NCBI GenBank assembly: GCA_016840905.1 | Contig: JAEORM010000005.1 | Coordinates: forward strand, 1-9,707 | Direction: 5' to 3' | Origin: Candidatus Gerdarchaeota archaeon | GTDB lineage: Archaea > Asgardarchaeota > Heimdallarchaeia > JABLTI01 | Length of the DNA stretch: 9,707 bases | Shown: in pieces, positions 1-6,023 of the stretch | Layout of the letters: each line of letters starts with the position of its first letter | Numbering within the stretch: the first letter of the stretch is position 1 | Notes under the pieces: generated by a model | What the model was told of the DNA's origin: nothing | The model's input: the letters and a program-made list of their open reading frames with translations, nothing else | Database searches by the model: none | Made by a program: the position numbers and the translations under genes

Positions 1-685
1 CAATTACTTCATTGTATTGATCAGTTCCTACTTCAACAGCTGTTAAGCCTTTCTTAGTTAGCTCAAAAACAGTATTATCATCTATAGTAAATTGAGTTTT
101 CACTATGCCTATTTCTTCAAAATAAGCAATTATACTTTGAACAACTTCTACACTTAATTCAAGTTCCTCACTAATAGCACTAATATTATTTTGACCGTTA
201 ATACGTGTCAAAATTGCCCATTTGATATCATCTAATTTTTGGGGACCACGATCAGAAGTAGTAAGTTTGGGAATATGATACGGGCTTATAGGTTTTCTTG
301 AGATTAATTGTTTAACCATTTCCTCGAAGTCACAAAAACAGGTTTGAAAACCATTAAAATTAGCTATCTCGGTTTGATATTTTCGTTCAAATTCAACTAC
401 TAACATTTTTAATTTTTCTTTGAAAGAATAATCTTTACTACTTAATATAAGCAAACCAATGACTTGACTACCAGGTTCAACTTGCAGAATGAAGTCACCA
501 CGATCAATATATTTGACCATCTCTTTACCTTCTGATGGTTTTAATTCCTCTGCAAAAGTAATTACTGCAGAAACAAAACCTGAAATAAGAGTGGGCTCAA
601 GACTAATATCTTCTCTAAAGCGATAAGAAAATAGCTGTACTCCTGAATGTTTGTGAATCATTTGAAGTTCAAAGGGGACTGTCAT
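1..685 (-). CDS. Longin-like domain plus winged-helix protein (3' end cut by window edge)
   Basis: The reading frame is open from an ATG at 683-685 to the left edge, giving 228 complete codons with no stop. An in-frame TAG lies directly before the ATG, so this start is well defined. Residues about 7-110 read HKHSGVQLFSYRF, then a helix, then VEPGSQVIGLLILSS and an amphipathic helix. This alternation resembles the longin/profilin-like domains found in Asgard GTPase regulators and in proteins related to Roadblock. Residues about 150-216 look like a winged helix, with helices around IKWAILTRI, ISAISEELEL and VVQSIIAYFEEIGIV followed by a beta wing. The only two cysteines seen are adjacent, C116-F-C118. 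The gene lies 30 nt after a Roadblock/LC7 gene and is probably co-transcribed with it. The longin assignment comes from sequence pattern only; a protein joining GTPase signalling to DNA or protein binding is an inference. Confidence 0.6.
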   Translation of the reverse strand, partial: MTVPFELQMIHKHSGVQLFSYRFREDISLEPTLISGFVSAVITFAEELKPSEGKEMVKYIDRGDFILQVEPGSQVIGLLILSSKDYSFKEKLKMLVVEFERKYQTEIANFNGFQTCFCDFEEMVKQLISRKPISPYHIPKLTTSDRGPQKLDDIKWAILTRINGQNNISAISEELELSVEVVQSIIAYFEEIGIVKTQFTIDDNTVFELTKKGLTAVEVGTDQYNEVI

Positions 686-715
686 CTATCATACCATTCA
701 TTTAATTTAATATTA

Positions 716-1144
716 TCAATCTAATTGTATAGGACCTATATCTTCATCACATTCACCACATATAATCTCTTGTATTTTTGTAGCATATTTCCTCAAAACT
801 CTAATGGTCAAACCCATTGAGTTTAATTCCAATGAGGAACCAATGATGATATAGTCGCCTGCATTTGTTAGGATAGTAAAACCTTTTTCACCACGTACTA
901 GAACTTCTAATAAACCCCCATGTTCATTCATTGTTACTGCCTGTTCACCTGTGGATAATATTGCAGCAGAAATTGCTGAAAGTAGGTCAGGGTCAGATCC
1001 TTTTTTGGCGAAGAATGAAACTTTTATTCCTTCACGATTAACAACTGCTAAAGCTTCAAGATCTGTGTATTCACCAATTTCTCGAAGTATTTCATACATC
1101 TTTTTTTGTATTTCAGGATTTTCAGGCATAATAACACTATCCAT
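716..1144 (-). CDS. Roadblock/LC7 domain protein
   Basis: The 142-residue protein is essentially one Roadblock/LC7 (MglB-like) domain, residues about 10-125. The family pattern is clear: a first helix, the strand LEALAVVNREGIKVSFF, the long helix LLSAISAAILSTGEQAV, the hairpin GLLEVLVRGEKGFTILTNAGDYIIIGSS, and a last helix. Members form homodimers or heterodimers that bind small GTPases and can act as GAPs or scaffolds; in Asgard archaea they accompany numerous Ras-like GTPases. The ATG at 1142-1144 is preferred. An in-frame TTG at 1148-1150 would add two residues, and an ATG six codons into the gene (MPENPE) is also possible. The C-terminal tail has a CGEC pair (C129, C132), the only cysteines in the protein and unusual for such a small domain. 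Its partner GTPase is not known; a small GTPase gene lies about 2.5 kb upstream on the same strand. Confidence 0.9.
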   Translation of the reverse strand: MDSVIMPENPEIQKKMYEILREIGEYTDLEALAVVNREGIKVSFFAKKGSDPDLLSAISAAILSTGEQAVTMNEHGGLLEVLVRGEKGFTILTNAGDYIIIGSSLELNSMGLTIRVLRKYATKIQEIICGECDEDIGPIQLD

Positions 1145-1182
1145 AAACAAGTATAATTAATTAAGCTATTTTATGTTTGACC

Positions 1183-1200
1183 GTTAATATATATTTACTT
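1183..1200 (-). promoter_or_regulatory. Probable TATA promoter of the Roadblock gene
   Basis: Read on the minus strand, the segment is AAGTAAATATATATTAACG, a good archaeal TATA box with a purine-rich BRE-like stretch before it. It lies about 45-50 nt before the ATG at 1144, so transcription would start roughly 15-25 nt ahead of the gene. This suggests the Roadblock/longin pair has its own promoter, separate from proS. Confidence 0.5.
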
Positions 1201-1202
1201 TT

Positions 1203-1222
1203 AAACATAAAAGAAGAAAAAG
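1203..1222 (-). terminator. T-rich terminator after proS
   Basis: Directly after the proS stop the minus strand reads CACTTTTTCTTCTTTTATG, a pyrimidine and T-rich run without a strong hairpin. Archaeal RNA polymerase commonly terminates on such T tracts. It sits between proS and the TATA box of the Roadblock gene. Confidence 0.4.
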
Positions 1223-1225
1223 TGA

Positions 1226-2656
1226 CTAATAAGCAGGAGAAATATAGACTACTTCTTTTGCTTCTTTGCCACAAATTAGACATTTACCATCAGGTTTTTC
1301 TTTTTTATCTTCACGGGTACCACGAATATCTGCACCAGTATCATTTTTAACCTTCTCAGCACAAGCAATATCACCACACCAATTAGCACGACTGAATCCT
1401 CTCTTTGTATCTTGAATTTCAATCAATTCTTGGTATGTTTTTGGATTGCTAATGCTATTAGCAAGTAATTGGTCTGCTTTCTGTTGTAAAAAGTCGTGAA
1501 TTTCCTTCAAGATTTTCTTTGCTTCAGCAGCTGCATCCTTAACAGGAACAGTCACTTTCGATCCAGTATCCCTTCTAACCAAAACTACTTGATTACTTTC
1601 AATATCTCGAGGTCCAATCTCTAATCTAATAGGTACACCTCTAACTTCCCATTCATTAAATTTCCATCCTGGTGTGTACCCTTCGCGTTTATCTAATTCA
1701 ACCTTAAGTCCTGCTTTAGTTAGAATCTTTAAGATTTTCTCACTTTCACCAATAACTTGGTCAGCATTTTCCTTCTTGTAGATGGGTATAATAATAATCT
1801 GAATTGGTGCAATGAAAGGTGGGATAATTAGTCCCTGGTTATCTCCATGTAACCCAATAATAGCTGCAATTAATCTGGTAGATAAACCATAACAAGTTTG
1901 ATAGACATGTTTGTTTGTTTTATCCTTGTCTTGAAACGTGATATCAAAAGCCTTACTAAAACCTTGACCAAGATTATGAGTTGTACCTATCTGCAAAGTA
2001 CGTCCATCTGGTAATGGTGAATCATAGGCAATTGAATAGACTGCTCCAGCAAAAGTGTCATGTTTTGGTCGTCTAAGAATTAGGAAAGACATACAACTGA
2101 GTTTGTATACAGCTTCATAGATTTTCATTGATTCCCTAACTTGTCTTTCAGCATCTTCTGCAGTAGCATGGCAAGTGTGCCCTTCTGACCATAAGAATTC
2201 TCTATCACGTAAAAGTGGTTTAGTATCCTTGGTATCAAAACGAATGATATTACAGAATTGATTTATCTTAAAAGGAAGATCACCATGACTTCGAATCCAT
2301 AAATGGAACATGTCATACATGATAGTTTCAGAAGTTGGACGGAGAGCTAATCTTCTTTCAAGAGGTTTATCTCCTGCATGAGTGACCCAAGCAACTTCGG
2401 GTATAAAACCTTCGAAGTGTTCTGCTTCACGTTGCAAATAATCCTCTGGTATAAAGAGCGGAAAATATGCATTTCTATGTCCCGTTATTTTCAATTCAGA
2501 ATCTAGTTTTGCTACAATAGATTCCCAAATAGAATAGCCATAGGGCATGATAACATTAGCCCCTTTTACAGGGGACCTTTTATCAACTATTTCTGCATAT
2601 TCAACAACAGTAGTGTACCATTGCAAAAACTCTTTTTCTTTATCTGGAAGCTTCAT
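1226..2656 (-). CDS. proS: Prolyl-tRNA synthetase, archaeal/eukaryotic type
   Basis: This class II aminoacyl-tRNA synthetase attaches proline to tRNA-Pro in the cytoplasm. At about 476 residues it has the usual archaeal length. Visible hallmarks, numbered from the ATG at 2654-2656, are the RPTSET box near 106-111, motif 2 with FDTKDTKPLLRDREFLWSEGHT near 140-161 including the EGHTCHAT segment, and motif 3 GLSTRLIAAIIGLHGDNQG near 257-275. The anticodon-binding domain follows, around residues 280-390. The C-terminal domain has zinc-type cysteines C427, C432, C459 and C462, and the protein ends in tyrosine, as is typical of the subgroup. There is no bacterial-type editing insert. A TTG nine bases upstream could add MAF, but the ATG is preferred. 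The gene follows trmI by about 70 nt. The assignment is firm. Confidence 0.97.
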   Translation of the reverse strand: MKLPDKEKEFLQWYTTVVEYAEIVDKRSPVKGANVIMPYGYSIWESIVAKLDSELKITGHRNAYFPLFIPEDYLQREAEHFEGFIPEVAWVTHAGDKPLERRLALRPTSETIMYDMFHLWIRSHGDLPFKINQFCNIIRFDTKDTKPLLRDREFLWSEGHTCHATAEDAERQVRESMKIYEAVYKLSCMSFLILRRPKHDTFAGAVYSIAYDSPLPDGRTLQIGTTHNLGQGFSKAFDITFQDKDKTNKHVYQTCYGLSTRLIAAIIGLHGDNQGLIIPPFIAPIQIIIIPIYKKENADQVIGESEKILKILTKAGLKVELDKREGYTPGWKFNEWEVRGVPIRLEIGPRDIESNQVVLVRRDTGSKVTVPVKDAAAEAKKILKEIHDFLQQKADQLLANSISNPKTYQELIEIQDTKRGFSRANWCGDIACAEKVKNDTGADIRGTREDKKEKPDGKCLICGKEAKEVVYISPAY

Positions 2657-2676
2657 GAATGCCAAATAAAAATTCC

Positions 2677-2720
2677 TTAGATTAAATCTTTTCGCTCGCT
2701 TCGCACAAATAGTAATCTAA
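2677..2720 (-). repeat. Inverted repeat around a GC-rich core between trmI and proS
   Basis: Perfect 8-bp arms TTAGATTA (2677-2684) and TAATCTAA (2713-2720) enclose 28 nt. The loop holds CGCTCGCTTCGC (about 2693-2704), a GC-rich tract in otherwise AT-rich spacer. In the trmI-proS transcript the arms could pair just upstream of the proS start. A processing or regulatory role is inferred only. Confidence 0.45.
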
Positions 2721-2725
2721 AAAGT

Positions 2726-3502
2726 TCATTTTTTCTCAGCTAAACCCTTTCTACCAGTAATCAGAAAAGCGGTAAATCCAACCATTCTTGTTACAGGTCT
2801 AATTGCTCCTAATTTTGTAGATAAATCCCGTCTGATAACCTCAAATGCTTCTATCTGGTAAAAATTATTCTCAACCATAGCTGTAAGTGCTTTTTCTACC
2901 TGTGAAAAGGTCGGTACAAAAATGAGTAAAACACCTCCACCCATAAGAGCATTACGTGCGGGAACGACAATATCCCAAGGATTTGGTAGATCAAGAATTA
3001 CTGCATCTGCATCTGTTTCATCAAATCCTTCAACCACATCACGGATTTTAAACTCAACCAAATTTGTAAAACCTAATTTTTCGATATTTTTTCTTGCAAC
3101 TTGTTGATGGAGTTCTTTCCAGTCATAGGAGTAGATTTTTCCGTTTGGTTGGACATATCTCGCCATAACAGAGGTTAAAGCACCACTTCCTGTGCCAGCT
3201 TCAATTATTCGTGAACCACTACTTACTCCTGCTGAAAAAATGATTTGAGCAATATCAGTCTGATAGATAACTTGTGTAGAGTGAGTGATGGCATCCAAAT
3301 AATCCGTTGGAAATGGTTTCCAAATAAAGAAGGTGGCATCTTTATTATTCGTGATACTGGAACCAAACTCAAGGCCGATCAACTCAGATAATGAAATCGA
3401 CCCTTTATGTGTGTGGAACTCCTTACCTTTTTCTATCTTTACCATCCATTTTTTCTCAGCAGAAGCTGATATTAGGACATAGTCACCTTCTTGAATTTTC
3501 AT
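2726..3502 (-). CDS. trmI: tRNA (adenine-N1)-methyltransferase TrmI (m1A57/58)
   Basis: The 258-residue protein matches archaeal TrmI, the SAM-dependent enzyme that methylates N1 of adenine 57/58 in the T loop of tRNAs and usually works as a homotetramer. The N-terminal beta domain carries the FHTHKG signature (29-34), followed by ELIG near 40-43. The Rossmann methyltransferase domain has motif I EAGTGSGALT (101-110) for SAM binding, an acidic residue at the end of strand 2 (SYD, 125-127), the family motif DLPNPW (171-176; DLP-x-PW), and the late RPVTRMVGFT segment (235-244). The ATG start is clear, with AAGGT about 9 nt upstream. It lies between the GTPase fusion and proS. Close bacterial and eukaryotic relatives (Trm61) share the fold, but the length and archaeal context favour TrmI. 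Confidence 0.95.
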   Translation of the reverse strand: MKIQEGDYVLISASAEKKWMVKIEKGKEFHTHKGSISLSELIGLEFGSSITNNKDATFFIWKPFPTDYLDAITHSTQVIYQTDIAQIIFSAGVSSGSRIIEAGTGSGALTSVMARYVQPNGKIYSYDWKELHQQVARKNIEKLGFTNLVEFKIRDVVEGFDETDADAVILDLPNPWDIVVPARNALMGGGVLLIFVPTFSQVEKALTAMVENNFYQIEAFEVIRRDLSTKLGAIRPVTRMVGFTAFLITGRKGLAEKK

Positions 3503-3541
3503 ATCTCAAACCTTGGTCTAATTTATCATAATTTCTAATAG

Positions 3542-3585
3542 GATTAATTAATAAAAATTGATTCATTAACTTCTCATAATTAATC
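3542..3585. repeat. Inverted repeat upstream of trmI
   Basis: GATTAATTA (3542-3550) and TAATTAATC (3577-3585) are perfect 9-bp arms around a 26-nt spacer, in the 108-nt gap between the GTPase stop and the trmI start. The sequence is AT-only apart from the terminal G/C. It may hold a trmI promoter (TTTATTAATTAATCC on the minus strand) or an operator. Low sequence complexity makes chance a real alternative. Confidence 0.35.
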
Positions 3586-3610
3586 AAGTACTTAATACAA
3601 TCAATCAGAA

Positions 3611-4462
3611 TTATTTTGCTATTAATTTTATATATTCATCGTTAATTATCGCTTTAAAGAAGCTTTTATCTGAATCACCAACAATAGTCTTGGTACCAAT
3701 GATAGTGGTAGGTAAAGAAAGTATTCCATAATCTTTTGCTAAATCAGATTCTTGGTCGATGTTTATCACTTTCAAATTAATGGGATATCCACTTCCACTG
3801 ACCATGAGATTTTGAAGCGTTGTTGGGCACCAAAGACATTCTTTACTGGTGAAGAAAAGAACAGGTAGTTTCTCTTCATCAAATGCTCCATTAAATAGAA
3901 TTTTTTGTTTATTAGGGATGCCAAATTCCTCGTTCCATCCTGTAAGCATGGCAGCAATCATGGTAAAGATGTCAATGATATTTTGACCTGTTTTTGCGCT
4001 GGCAAAAACTATACCATTAAACTCTTTGCGAATTTCATTTTGAGCTATTTTATCAGATATATTATCCATATCGTAATCTAAATCGATTTTATTAAAAAGA
4101 ACAATTTTAGGGATTTTACGATTGATCACTTCGTTGATCTTTTCATTCCAAATAGCCAAACTTTCAATACTATCTAATTTTGTAACATCCGTAACAAAAA
4201 TAGCTGCATCTGCTTCGAGTAAATATCTAAAAGCAAATTTCTTGAATGCTTCCTGTCCCCCAACATCCCAGATAGATAATCCAACTTGCTTATCACTAAT
4301 TGTAATATAACGAGTATAAATGTTAAATCCTAATGTAGCAGCATAACTTTCAGCAAATTGATTATGAACGTATCTTTGAATGATACTTGTTTTTCCAACA
4401 CCGGGATTGCCTAAAACCACAATCTTCCGGGTTTCAAGAGAATCGATCAAATTCCACACCAT
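3611..4462 (-). CDS. Ras/Rab/Arf-like small GTPase fused to a thioredoxin-like domain
   Basis: This single uninterrupted 283-residue frame has two domains. Residues about 10-175 form a small GTPase with all five G motifs: G1 GNPGVGKTS (18-26), G2 threonine T43, G3 WDVGGQE (65-71) with the catalytic-type glutamine Q70, G4 NKID (124-127) and G5 SAK (155-157). The G3 wording is Arf-like while the rest is more Rab/Ras-like. Residues about 195-280 have a thioredoxin/glutaredoxin fold pattern: strand LPVLFFTS, the CxxC motif C209-L-W-C212, strand LKVINIDQE, then DYGILSLPTTI with the conserved proline P251 expected to be the cis-proline beside the active site. No transmembrane segment or C-terminal prenylation cysteine is visible. 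The two motif cysteines are the only ones in the protein. Domain identities are strong; the combined function is unknown and might be redox-linked switching or a thiol oxidoreductase under GTP control. Confidence 0.9.
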   Translation of the reverse strand: MVWNLIDSLETRKIVVLGNPGVGKTSIIQRYVHNQFAESYAATLGFNIYTRYITISDKQVGLSIWDVGGQEAFKKFAFRYLLEADAAIFVTDVTKLDSIESLAIWNEKINEVINRKIPKIVLFNKIDLDYDMDNISDKIAQNEIRKEFNGIVFASAKTGQNIIDIFTMIAAMLTGWNEEFGIPNKQKILFNGAFDEEKLPVLFFTSKECLWCPTTLQNLMVSGSGYPINLKVINIDQESDLAKDYGILSLPTTIIGTKTIVGDSDKSFFKAIINDEYIKLIAK

Positions 4463-4497
4463 TTTTATTACTAAGTTACTGCTAACAATACAATTTA

Positions 4498-4512
4498 ACT
4501 TAAATATTGAGA
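4498..4512 (-). promoter_or_regulatory. Possible TATA box of the GTPase fusion gene
   Basis: The minus strand reads CTCAATATTTAAGTT about 42 nt before the ATG at 4462. This position suits a TATA box with a start site some 15 nt ahead of the gene. No Shine-Dalgarno sequence precedes the ATG, which is compatible with a short leader. The whole spacer is AT-rich, so specificity is limited. Confidence 0.35.
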
Positions 4513-4548
4513 ATATCTATATGTTGTCTAAAATACCTTTGTATTGGG

Positions 4549-4580
4549 GAAAAAAGTTGTATCAAAAAACCTCTAAAAAT
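4549..4580 (-). terminator. T-tract terminator after rnp4
   Basis: Just past the rnp4 stop the minus strand has three T runs in quick succession: ATTTTTAG, GGTTTTTTGA and CTTTTTTCC. Repeated oligo-T is the usual intrinsic termination signal of archaeal RNA polymerase. It suggests rnp4 is mainly a single-gene transcript and that the GTPase gene uses its own promoter. Confidence 0.5.
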
Positions 4581-4585
4581 TAATT

Positions 4586-4918
4586 TTATAACATCTTAAT
4601 TTTCTTACCTTCATTGCAGAGATCACAGTAATATATCACACGAGATGGTTTTCCTGATTTAATCCGAACATGTGCTGTTAAACCAGGATAAAGATATTTT
4701 TTGCATTTATTGCAAAAACGCAATCGCCAGTGTTCAGGAATAGTGATTCGTGCTTTCATAGCTATTTTTCGGGCGAGTTCACCGTATCTTTGAGCTAAAA
4801 TGGGATCTTGGTTATAAATGGCATCTGCTCGAGTGAGTAAAAGGATTATACGTTCTGAAGCAATTTGTTCTAGCTTTTTAGTTTCATTTTTTCTGTGACT
4901 CAAAAAATCACCACTCAA
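4586..4918 (-). CDS. rnp4: RNase P protein component 4 (Rpp21/Rpr2 family)
   Basis: The 110-residue protein matches archaeal Rnp4, the homologue of eukaryotic Rpp21/Rpr2. It is a subunit of the RNase P ribonucleoprotein that removes 5' leaders from pre-tRNAs and works together with Rnp1. The N-terminal half is helical, including SERIILLLTRADAIYN and RYGELARKIAMKARI. The C-terminal zinc ribbon has cysteine pairs CNKC (69-72) and CDLC (98-101), with the usual HWRLRFC lead-in and KKYLYPG after the first pair. No ATG is available in the N-terminal half. The start is either TTG at 4916-4918 or a second in-frame TTG 15 nt downstream, which has GGTGAT three bases before it. The gene diverges from rps19e and is followed by T runs. 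Confidence 0.93.
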   Translation of the reverse strand: MSGDFLSHRKNETKKLEQIASERIILLLTRADAIYNQDPILAQRYGELARKIAMKARITIPEHWRLRFCNKCKKYLYPGLTAHVRIKSGKPSRVIYYCDLCNEGKKIKML

Positions 4919-4922
4919 GAAG

Positions 4923-4940
4923 ATAGCTTTTAAAAGCTAT
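4923..4940. repeat. Perfect 18-bp palindrome at the rnp4 start
   Basis: ATAGCTTTTAAAAGCTAT reads the same on both strands and lies five bases ahead of the rnp4 TTG start, where the core promoter or leader must be. It may be an operator for a dimeric regulator or a TATA-like element (TTTTAAAA). It also contains an AAGCTAT core seen elsewhere in the same spacer. Confidence 0.5.
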
Positions 4941-5082
4941 TTTTATCCTACAATATTAAATATTAGTACTAAATAAAAAAGCTAATCGTAAAATAAATAG
5001 ATGCAAATGACACAAAGCTATTTAAAGGGAAGAAAAAACCGATACAGAACGAAAGATTAAAAATCTTGAACATTCAGAACGC

Positions 5083-5092
5083 AGAACGTTCT
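5083..5092. repeat. 10-bp palindrome next to CAGAACG repeats
   Basis: AGAACGTTCT is a perfect palindrome. It overlaps the third of three CAGAACG copies (5045-5051, 5075-5081, 5082-5088), of which the last two are directly adjacent and the first lies exactly 30 bp before the second. This arrangement is suggestive of a regulator-binding cluster upstream of the ribosomal operon; no regulator is identified. Confidence 0.4.
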
Positions 5093-5189
5093 AAGAGGAT
5101 TTGAATATTTAGAGATAAATATAAAGGTAAGCTATTTATCAATCCCCTCTTATTGTAATAAAAATAAAATTAAAGTAGTGTATATAACC

Positions 5190-5630
5190 ATGCCAACGGT
5201 TTACGATGTTCCTGCAGAGGATTTAATCGCAGCTCTTTCAGCTGAACTAAAGAAGTCTAATAAAATTTCTCCCCCAGAATGGTCTAGTTATGTCAAGACT
5301 GGTTCATTCAAACAACACGCTCCACAAAATCCTGATTGGTGGTACGTCCGTTGTGCATCTTTGTTGAGGAAAGTATATGTAAAGGGGCCAATTGGTATTG
5401 GTCATCTTCGAAAAGAATATGGTGGAATTAGACATGGTCATAGCGACCCAGAAAGATTCGCTCGTGCTGGTGGTGCAATTATCCGTAAGGCACTCCAACA
5501 ATTAGAATCTGAAGGGTTAATAACCTCATCTCGATTTGGTCGTTCAATTTCACCAAAAGGTAAATCTATGATAGATAAGCTCTCAACAAATATCATTAAA
5601 GAGAAATACCCAGAACTTAAACATTATTAG
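5190..5630 (+). CDS. rps19e: Small ribosomal subunit protein eS19 (S19e)
   Basis: The 146-residue protein is a full-length archaeal S19e, shared with eukaryotes and absent from bacteria. It binds the head of the 30S subunit and is needed for small-subunit maturation. The start MPTVYDVPAEDLI is the classic family beginning and fixes the ATG at 5190; a GTG four codons upstream is in frame but unlikely. Other family landmarks are PEWSSYVKTG (29-38), the WWYVRCASLLRKVYVKGPIG stretch (50-69), LRKEYGG (73-79), RHGHSDPERFARAGGAIIRK near 81-100, and LQQLESEGLI with the final SPKGK. The last part forms a winged-helix-like domain. It opens an operon with PDCD5, L39e and L31e, an order common in archaea. 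No strong Shine-Dalgarno sequence is visible. Confidence 0.97.
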   Translation: MPTVYDVPAEDLIAALSAELKKSNKISPPEWSSYVKTGSFKQHAPQNPDWWYVRCASLLRKVYVKGPIGIGHLRKEYGGIRHGHSDPERFARAGGAIIRKALQQLESEGLITSSRFGRSISPKGKSMIDKLSTNIIKEKYPELKHY

Positions 5631-5660
5631 ACAAGTATAGGTACAAATAATGTGATTACT

Positions 5661-5999
5661 ATGTCTGAAGATCACGAATTAGAAGAATTACGAAAGAAAC
5701 GCGAAGCTGAACTCCAAGCACAAGCGCAAAATCAAGCACAAATGGAAGCTCAAAAAGCAGAAATTGATGCTCAAAAAGCAATGATCCTAAGACAAATACT
5801 CACTCCAAAGGCAAGAGATCGTCTTGCTAACATTAAAATTGCTAGACCCGAATTTGCCGAAAGCTTGGAAAATCAATTAATATCTTTAGCTTCACGAGCA
5901 AACTTAACTTCCCCTTTAACGGAAGAACAGCTAATTGATATCCTAAAACGGCTCCAATCTGGCAAAAGGGAAAGCACAATAGAATTCAAAAGAAAATAA
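5661..5999 (+). CDS. PDCD5/TFAR19-family DNA-binding protein
   Basis: This 112-residue protein belongs to the PDCD5 family, a small helical-bundle protein of archaea and eukaryotes. Archaeal members are annotated as DNA-binding and their cellular role is not settled. The N-terminal 40 residues form a charged, Gln/Ala-rich helix with QAQNQAQMEAQKAEIDAQKA-type repeats. The core has the family signature ILTPKARDRLANIKIARPE (46-64), then the helix ESLENQLISLASRANL and LTEEQLIDILKRLQ, and a basic tail. The ATG at 5661 gives the expected MSEDHELEELRKKREAEL start; a GTG nine bases earlier is in frame but less likely. It lies 30 nt after rps19e and 24 nt before rpl39e, its standard place among archaeal ribosomal genes. 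Confidence 0.94.
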   Translation: MSEDHELEELRKKREAELQAQAQNQAQMEAQKAEIDAQKAMILRQILTPKARDRLANIKIARPEFAESLENQLISLASRANLTSPLTEEQLIDILKRLQSGKRESTIEFKRK

Positions 6000-6023
6000 T
6001 AGTAAAAAAAGAAGGAAAGAATA

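Larger units (their letters stand above)
4919..5189. promoter_or_regulatory. Divergent promoter region between rnp4 and rps19e
   Basis: This 271-bp gene-free stretch must hold promoters in both directions. Minus-strand candidates for rnp4 are GGATAAAAATAG around 4943 and TAATATTTAATATT around 4960. Plus-strand candidates for rps19e are GAGATAAATATAAAGG around 5115-5127 and AGCTATTTATC around 5131-5140; an earlier CTATTTAAAG lies at 5018-5027. The region also contains an 18-bp palindrome at 4923-4940, AAGCTATTT at 4934-4942, 5015-5023 and 5129-5137, CAGAACG at 5045, 5075 and 5082, a 6-bp hairpin AAGATT-AAA-AATCTT at 5053-5067, and the palindrome AGAACGTTCT at 5083-5092. No tRNA, snoRNA-like box pair or credible ORF was recognised here. 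Confidence 0.5.

Noticed and set aside
1226..2656. Prolyl-tRNA synthetase with a bacterial-type editing domain or a fused second enzyme
   Set aside because: There is no insertion between motifs 2 and 3 and the length is standard; the C-terminal zinc-type domain fits the archaeal/eukaryotic subgroup.
3611..4462. The GTPase-thioredoxin join might be an artefact of a frameshift merging two genes
   Set aside because: The frame is continuous through a normal linker, both domains are complete, and the stop lies just after the expected end of the second domain. No second start or Shine-Dalgarno sequence is evident before the thioredoxin part.
5700..5790. Repetitive CAAGCACAA/CAAAAAGCA-like sequence that could be taken for a DNA repeat
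   Set aside because: It encodes the Gln/Ala-rich N-terminal helix of the PDCD5 protein, and the repetition follows from the amino acid composition.
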